Program-made: the position numbers and the translations under genes | Source of the DNA: Fen-1258 sp041658245 | Lineage (GTDB): Bacteria; Bacteroidota; Ignavibacteria; Ignavibacteriales; Melioribacteraceae | Direction: 5' to 3' | Length of the DNA stretch: 64,000 bases | Assembly: GCA_041658245.1 (NCBI GenBank) | Contig: JBBAAM010000013.1 | Span: 6,051-70,050 of the forward strand | Notes under the pieces: model-generated | What the model saw: only the letters and a program-made list of their open reading frames with translations | The model's database searches: none | What the model was told of the DNA's origin: nothing | In this document: one piece after another, positions 60,460 to 64,000 of the stretch | How positions within the stretch are numbered: the first letter of the stretch is position 1 | How the letters are laid out: every line of letters begins with the position of its first letter

Positions 60460-62088
60460 ATGGCTAATGAAATAGCCGTGAAAAATTTTTATCAGCAGAG
60501 TACAAACAAACATACCGGAATTCTTTCGTGGTTGTTGACAAAAGACCACAAGAGAATAGGCCTGATGTACATGATAGCGATTATGACATTTTTTATTGTT
60601 GGAATGATCATCGGGTTACTGATGCGGCTGGAACTGATCGCACCGGGTCATACAATTATGAGTGCGCAGACTTACAATACATTATTCACTCTGCACGGAG
60701 TGATAATGATTTTCTTGTTTATCATTCCGGGGCTTCCGGCTATTTTTGGAAATTTCTTTTTACCAATTCAAATCGGTGCGGCTGATGTTGCATTCCCAAG
60801 ATTGAATTTGCTTTCGTGGTATATTTATATGATCGGTGCAATATTGGTTCTTGTTTCACTTTTTCTTCCGGGCGGACCGATTGATACTGGCTGGACATTT
60901 TACATCCCATATAGTGTTAGGAGTACAACAAATGTTTCGATGGCTTTGTTTGCTGCATTTGTACTTGGTTTCTCTTCAATTCTAACCGGAATAAATTTTG
61001 TAACAACAGTTCATAGATTGCGCGCTCCTGGAATGGGATTTTTTAAAATGCCGTTGTTTGTTTGGGCAACTTATGCAACTGCATGGATTCAAATTATTGC
61101 TACACCGGTTATAGCAATAACAATTTTACTTGTAATAATCGAGCGGGCTTTTGGTGTTGGAATATTTGATCCTGCACTTGGCGGCGATCCGATTTTGTTT
61201 CAGCATATGTTCTGGATCTATTCTCACCCAGCGGTTTACATTATGATTCTTCCTGCAATGGGTGTTGTCTCAGAAATAATTCCTACATTTTCACGAAGAA
61301 CGATTTTTGGATATAAACAAATTGCATATTCATCATTGGCAATTGCATTTATCGGATACCTTGTTTGGGCGCATCATATGTTCAGCAGCGGAATGAGCGA
61401 TACCGCACGATGGATTTTCTCTTTACTCACATTCATTGTTGCGCTACCCAGCGGCGTTAAAATCTTTAACTGGGTTGCTACTATGTATAAAGGTTCAATT
61501 GATCCTCAACCGCCATTCTTATGGGTAATGAATTTTATCTTTCTTTTTTCAATTGGCGGATTGACCGGACTTGTTCTTGGTTCGCTTGCAACGGATATTC
61601 ATCTTACCGATACTTATTTCGTAGTAGCACATTTCCATTATGTAATGTTCGGTGGAACAGGCACAATCTTTTTTGCCGCACTTCATTACTGGTTCCCCAA
61701 AATGTTCGGTAGGATGTATAATAAGAAATACGCACAAATAGCTGTAGTATTATTCTTCATTGGATTTAACATGCTCTACTTCCCAAAATTTATAATGGGA
61801 TATATGGGAATGCCGAGAAGATATTACGACTATCTACCACAGTTTACCACTTATCAAGAAATTTCTACAATTGGTTCATGGATTTTAGTTGGAACAATAT
61901 TTTTCATTTTTGGATACTTAATTCATGCATTATTAAGAGGGAAGAAAGCTACATCAAATCCTTGGGGTGGTGTTACATTAGAGTGGCACATTCCGTCTCC
62001 GCCGCCATTAGAAAATTTTGAAAAGATTCCAACCGTTACGCATGAACCTTATGATTTCAGCCAGCTTAAGGAGATGAAGAATGAGTGA
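60460..62088 (+). CDS. ctaD: Cytochrome c oxidase subunit I, A2 type
   Basis: The 542-residue protein reduces O2 at the heme-CuB site and pumps protons. Ligands are visible: His79 (heme a, TLHGVIM), CuB His256 with cross-linked Tyr260 (YSHPAVY), His305-His306 (WAHHMF), and His391 and His393 (VAHFHYVMFGG). The YSHPAVYIMILP motif replaces the HPEVY glutamate and places it in subfamily A2, as in Rhodothermus caa3. Twelve spans and length are normal. It overlaps subunit III by 8 bp. Confidence 0.96.
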   Translation: MANEIAVKNFYQQSTNKHTGILSWLLTKDHKRIGLMYMIAIMTFFIVGMIIGLLMRLELIAPGHTIMSAQTYNTLFTLHGVIMIFLFIIPGLPAIFGNFFLPIQIGAADVAFPRLNLLSWYIYMIGAILVLVSLFLPGGPIDTGWTFYIPYSVRSTTNVSMALFAAFVLGFSSILTGINFVTTVHRLRAPGMGFFKMPLFVWATYATAWIQIIATPVIAITILLVIIERAFGVGIFDPALGGDPILFQHMFWIYSHPAVYIMILPAMGVVSEIIPTFSRRTIFGYKQIAYSSLAIAFIGYLVWAHHMFSSGMSDTARWIFSLLTFIVALPSGVKIFNWVATMYKGSIDPQPPFLWVMNFIFLFSIGGLTGLVLGSLATDIHLTDTYFVVAHFHYVMFGGTGTIFFAALHYWFPKMFGRMYNKKYAQIAVVLFFIGFNMLYFPKFIMGYMGMPRRYYDYLPQFTTYQEISTIGSWILVGTIFFIFGYLIHALLRGKKATSNPWGGVTLEWHIPSPPPLENFEKIPTVTHEPYDFSQLKEMKNE

Positions 62089-62704
62089 TCATCAAGAAGC
62101 TGCTGTTCATCAAGTTCATCGTGATGATGTTGGTGCAAAAATGGGAATGTGGCTTTTCCTTTTTACTGAAGTTTTATTATTCGGCGGAATGTTTTTAGTT
62201 TATGCAGTGTATCGTTATCAATATCCCGATCAATTTCATTTTGCCGCGATGGAACTGAATACAACTATGGGAACACTGAATACAATTATTCTTCTAACAA
62301 GCAGTTTGACTGTTGCACTTTCGATCGCATCTTTACAGAGAGGGAATAAATTTCTTTCGCTGATTCTTCTTTATGTAACTTTATTATTTGCTTTGATGTT
62401 TATGGTAATAAAATATTTTGAGTGGACTACCAAAATATCACATGGAATTTATCCCGGGTCGCCGGAACTATTAACAAAACCCAATGGGCAAATTCTTTTC
62501 TTCGGTTTATATTACGTTATGACCGGCCTTCACGGTCTTCATGTTCTGGTCGGAATGGTTGTAATTACCTTCATGATTGTATTCATTACAAGAGATAAAG
62601 TTACTCCTGATAATTATGTGAAGCTGGAGAACTCAGGTTTATACTGGCACTTAGTAGATCTAATTTGGATTTTCTTATTCCCACTCTTCTACTTAATTCA
62701 ATAA
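62081..62704 (+). CDS. ctaE: Cytochrome c oxidase subunit III
   Basis: This is a 207-residue membrane protein with five spans in the short bacterial COX3 form. MGMWLFLFTEVLLFGGMFLVYAVYR begins the first helix and has the conserved glutamate. LNTIILLTSSLTVALSIASLQRGN, YYVMTGLHGLHVLVGMVVI (GLHxLHVxxG motif) and YWHLVDLIWIFLFPLFYLI match the family to the end. It stabilises subunit I and helps proton uptake. The HQEAAVHQVHRDD leader is typical of ACIII-linked oxidases. Confidence 0.93.
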   Translation: MSDHQEAAVHQVHRDDVGAKMGMWLFLFTEVLLFGGMFLVYAVYRYQYPDQFHFAAMELNTTMGTLNTIILLTSSLTVALSIASLQRGNKFLSLILLYVTLLFALMFMVIKYFEWTTKISHGIYPGSPELLTKPNGQILFFGLYYVMTGLHGLHVLVGMVVITFMIVFITRDKVTPDNYVKLENSGLYWHLVDLIWIFLFPLFYLIQ

Positions 62705-62714
62705 AGGAAGATTC

Positions 62715-62999
62715 ATGAGCGGAAACAATAAACACCATATTAGTTACGGAACATACATTTTAGTTTGGGCTGCACTTATTGCATTCACATCAATTACAGT
62801 AACGATTGCCGGAGTGAATCTGGGAAGATACACTCTCTTCATTGCTCTTTCTATAGCTGCAATTAAATCAGCGCTGGTTATAAATATTTTTATGCATATA
62901 AAATTTGATGAGCCGATCTTCAAAACATTTCTTGGAATAAGCGGCGCTACTTTATTAATAATTTTTCTTTTAACGTTTTTTGATTATTTCTATCGTTGA
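62715..62999 (+). CDS. ctaF: Cytochrome c oxidase subunit IV (bacterial small subunit)
   Basis: The 94-residue product has three hydrophobic spans: TYILVWAALIAFTSITVTIAG, RYTLFIALSIAAIKSALVINIFMHIKF and FLGISGATLLIIFLLTFFDY. IAAIKSALVINIFMHIKFD is the signature of the COX4_pro family of small bacterial oxidase subunits. AAGGAAG lies before the ATG. It would sit at the edge of the oxidase and has no redox centre. Confidence 0.88.
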   Translation: MSGNNKHHISYGTYILVWAALIAFTSITVTIAGVNLGRYTLFIALSIAAIKSALVINIFMHIKFDEPIFKTFLGISGATLLIIFLLTFFDYFYR

Positions 63000-63007
63000 G
63001 GAATTAA

Positions 63008-63643
63008 ATGGGTATTGCTCCAACAGCTCATGTTGAATCTGTTGATTTCGTGATGCTTTATATTATAGCTATCTCGGTAATTCTGCTTCTAGGAATTACC
63101 GCAACGATGATCTTCTTTGTGTTTAAGTACAATCGTAAGAAAGGTCATCAACCTGTTGATATTCACGGCAACATGTGGCTCGAAGTAATTTGGATTGTTA
63201 TTCCTACACTTCTGGTTTTATCAATGTTTTATTTCGGCTACACAAGTTTTAGAGAGATAAGAGAAATTCCGGCAAATCCTTACACTGTTAAAGTAACAGC
63301 GCGGATGTGGCAATTCTCTTTCGAATATAAGAGCGGGAAAAAAGCAGACACGCTCTACGTGCCGGTAAACACCGGCATTGATTTAGAGATGAAGTCAATG
63401 GATGTGAACCATGCTTTTTATATTCCTGCATTTAGAATTAAAGAAGATATTATTTATGGTAAAACAACGCATTTATATTTTACACCTAAACAAGTCGGCG
63501 ATTATGATGTAGCATGTGCTGAGTATTGCGGTTTGAATCATTCAGCTATGTACACAAAAGTAAAAGTTTTGCCTGATAGTAATTTTTATAAATGGTTAGA
63601 ACGTCCCGGTGTTCCTTTAACAAAAATTCAAACGAATAATTGA
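63008..63643 (+). CDS. ctaC: Cytochrome c oxidase subunit II (CuA, no heme domain)
   Basis: The 211-residue product has two spans (about 14-38, 56-77) and a periplasmic CuA domain. Ligands His135, Cys170, Glu172, Cys174, His178 and Met181 (VNHAFYIP and CAEYCGLNHSAM) are all present. There is no C-terminal cytochrome c domain, unlike caa3-type relatives, so a separate cytochrome (perhaps 58437) must donate electrons. There is no long signal peptide. It lies after subunits I, III and IV, whereas many operons put subunit II first. Confidence 0.94.
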   Translation: MGIAPTAHVESVDFVMLYIIAISVILLLGITATMIFFVFKYNRKKGHQPVDIHGNMWLEVIWIVIPTLLVLSMFYFGYTSFREIREIPANPYTVKVTARMWQFSFEYKSGKKADTLYVPVNTGIDLEMKSMDVNHAFYIPAFRIKEDIIYGKTTHLYFTPKQVGDYDVACAEYCGLNHSAMYTKVKVLPDSNFYKWLERPGVPLTKIQTNN

Positions 63644-63650
63644 GCGATAA

Positions 63651-64000
63651 TTGTTTCAGCGATTAAAAAAACATATTGGAATAATTTTAGAGCTTGGCAA
63701 AGTTAGAATAACTTCCTTCGTTGCGGTTTCTACTTCGGTAGGGTACATTTTACATTCCGGAAAGTTTGAATGGACTCTGCTGTTTATTGTTATCGGTGTA
63801 TTCTTATTAGCTTGCGGTTCATCCTCTTTAAATCATTATCAAGAAAGAATTCTTGATGCACAAATGGAAAGAACTAAAGGACGACCAATACCTTCCGGCA
63901 GGGTTTCATCTTTCTATGCAGTTGTTGTTTCGTTTTTGTTGGTGGTTTTTGGTTTAGCAATAATTTATTTCTCATCAAACTTAACAGCGTTAATACTTGG
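63651..64000 (+). CDS. ctaB: Protoheme IX farnesyltransferase (heme o synthase), N-terminal part
   Basis: The open frame from TTG 63651 runs to the window end (116 complete codons). It reads HIGIILELGKVRITSFVAVSTSVGY, then CGSSSLNHYQERILDAQMERTKGRPIPSGRVSS (residues about 63-95), which is the first allylic-diphosphate-binding region of UbiA-family heme o synthases, with the TKGRPIPSG signature. It adds the farnesyl tail to heme b in making heme o/a for the oxidase. It follows ctaC by 7 bp. The C-terminus lies outside the window. Confidence 0.88.
   Translation, partial: MFQRLKKHIGIILELGKVRITSFVAVSTSVGYILHSGKFEWTLLFIVIGVFLLACGSSSLNHYQERILDAQMERTKGRPIPSGRVSSFYAVVVSFLLVVFGLAIIYFSSNLTALIL

Noticed and set aside
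1..64000. Search for rRNA genes, tRNA genes and CRISPR arrays
   Set aside because: I noticed no rRNA segments, tRNA-like cloverleaf or regularly spaced repeat array by eye; a single tRNA could be missed without a covariance-model scan.

Overview
The window is AT-rich chromosomal DNA that looks like a member of the Ignavibacteria / Bacteroidota-Chlorobi lineage. The signs are an alternative complex III (act) operon joined to an A2-type cytochrome c oxidase, a DUF4270 lipoprotein, secreted BNR-repeat and beta-barrel proteins, and many short palindromic or degenerate intergenic repeats. The lineage is inferred from gene content; no rRNA gene is present.

Region 1 (1-21347) is an O-antigen or exopolysaccharide locus read left to right. 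It opens with a CDP-3,6-dideoxyhexose pathway: rfbF (cut by the window edge), rfbG, an rfbH-like dehydratase, a paratose synthase and a CDP-paratose 2-epimerase. The predicted product is CDP-tyvelose. Next come a Wzx flippase, about seven glycosyltransferases, two FkbM methyltransferases, one other methyltransferase, a NodB-type deacetylase, a Wzy-like polymerase, a WecG/TagA-family transferase, the polyprenyl-phosphate sugar transferase that starts the repeat unit, and a YjbH-like outer-membrane protein. Several decayed genes lie among them (2676-2857, 6714-7532, 19034-19228).

Region 2 (21348-29687) is an accessory, repeat-rich zone. It holds an HTH protein, an AbiEii-type nucleotidyltransferase pair bracketed by a 21-bp palindrome, two P-loop ATPases, a frameshifted toxin-like gene with a DUF2283 partner, a sugar nucleotidyltransferase, and a UDP-glucose-dehydrogenase-type gene cut by a decayed IS21-family element.

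Region 3 (29688-38456) holds a large secreted BNR-repeat protein. It is followed by an ORF6N/PLD-like gene and a GIY-YIG nuclease gene. Three hairpins with a constant 11-nt loop surround this nuclease gene, and imperfect direct repeats of about 115 bp flank the gene pair. Next is a four-gene cluster (lipoprotein trypsin-like protease, TIR-like protein, membrane protein, membrane coiled-coil protein) that looks like an uncharacterised defence or conflict system. Broken MNT and BrnT genes and an intact BrnA-like antitoxin end the region.

Region 4 (38506-50704) is mostly core metabolism. On the minus strand are hutI, ftcD, fchA and a DUF1343 gene (histidine breakdown to folate one-carbon units, plus a muramidase-like protein). 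On the plus strand are glgA, a GmhB-like phosphatase, a DUF4270 lipoprotein, an outer-membrane protein, glyA, tatC and a polyprenyl diphosphate synthase.

Region 5 (50886-64000) is one long respiratory operon: actA, a small unknown gene, actB, actC, a fused actD-actE, actF, a mono-heme cytochrome c, sco, then oxidase subunits I, III, IV and II, and heme o synthase (cut by the window edge). Menaquinol oxidised by ACIII would pass electrons through cytochrome c to the oxidase. SCO and CtaB would supply copper and heme.
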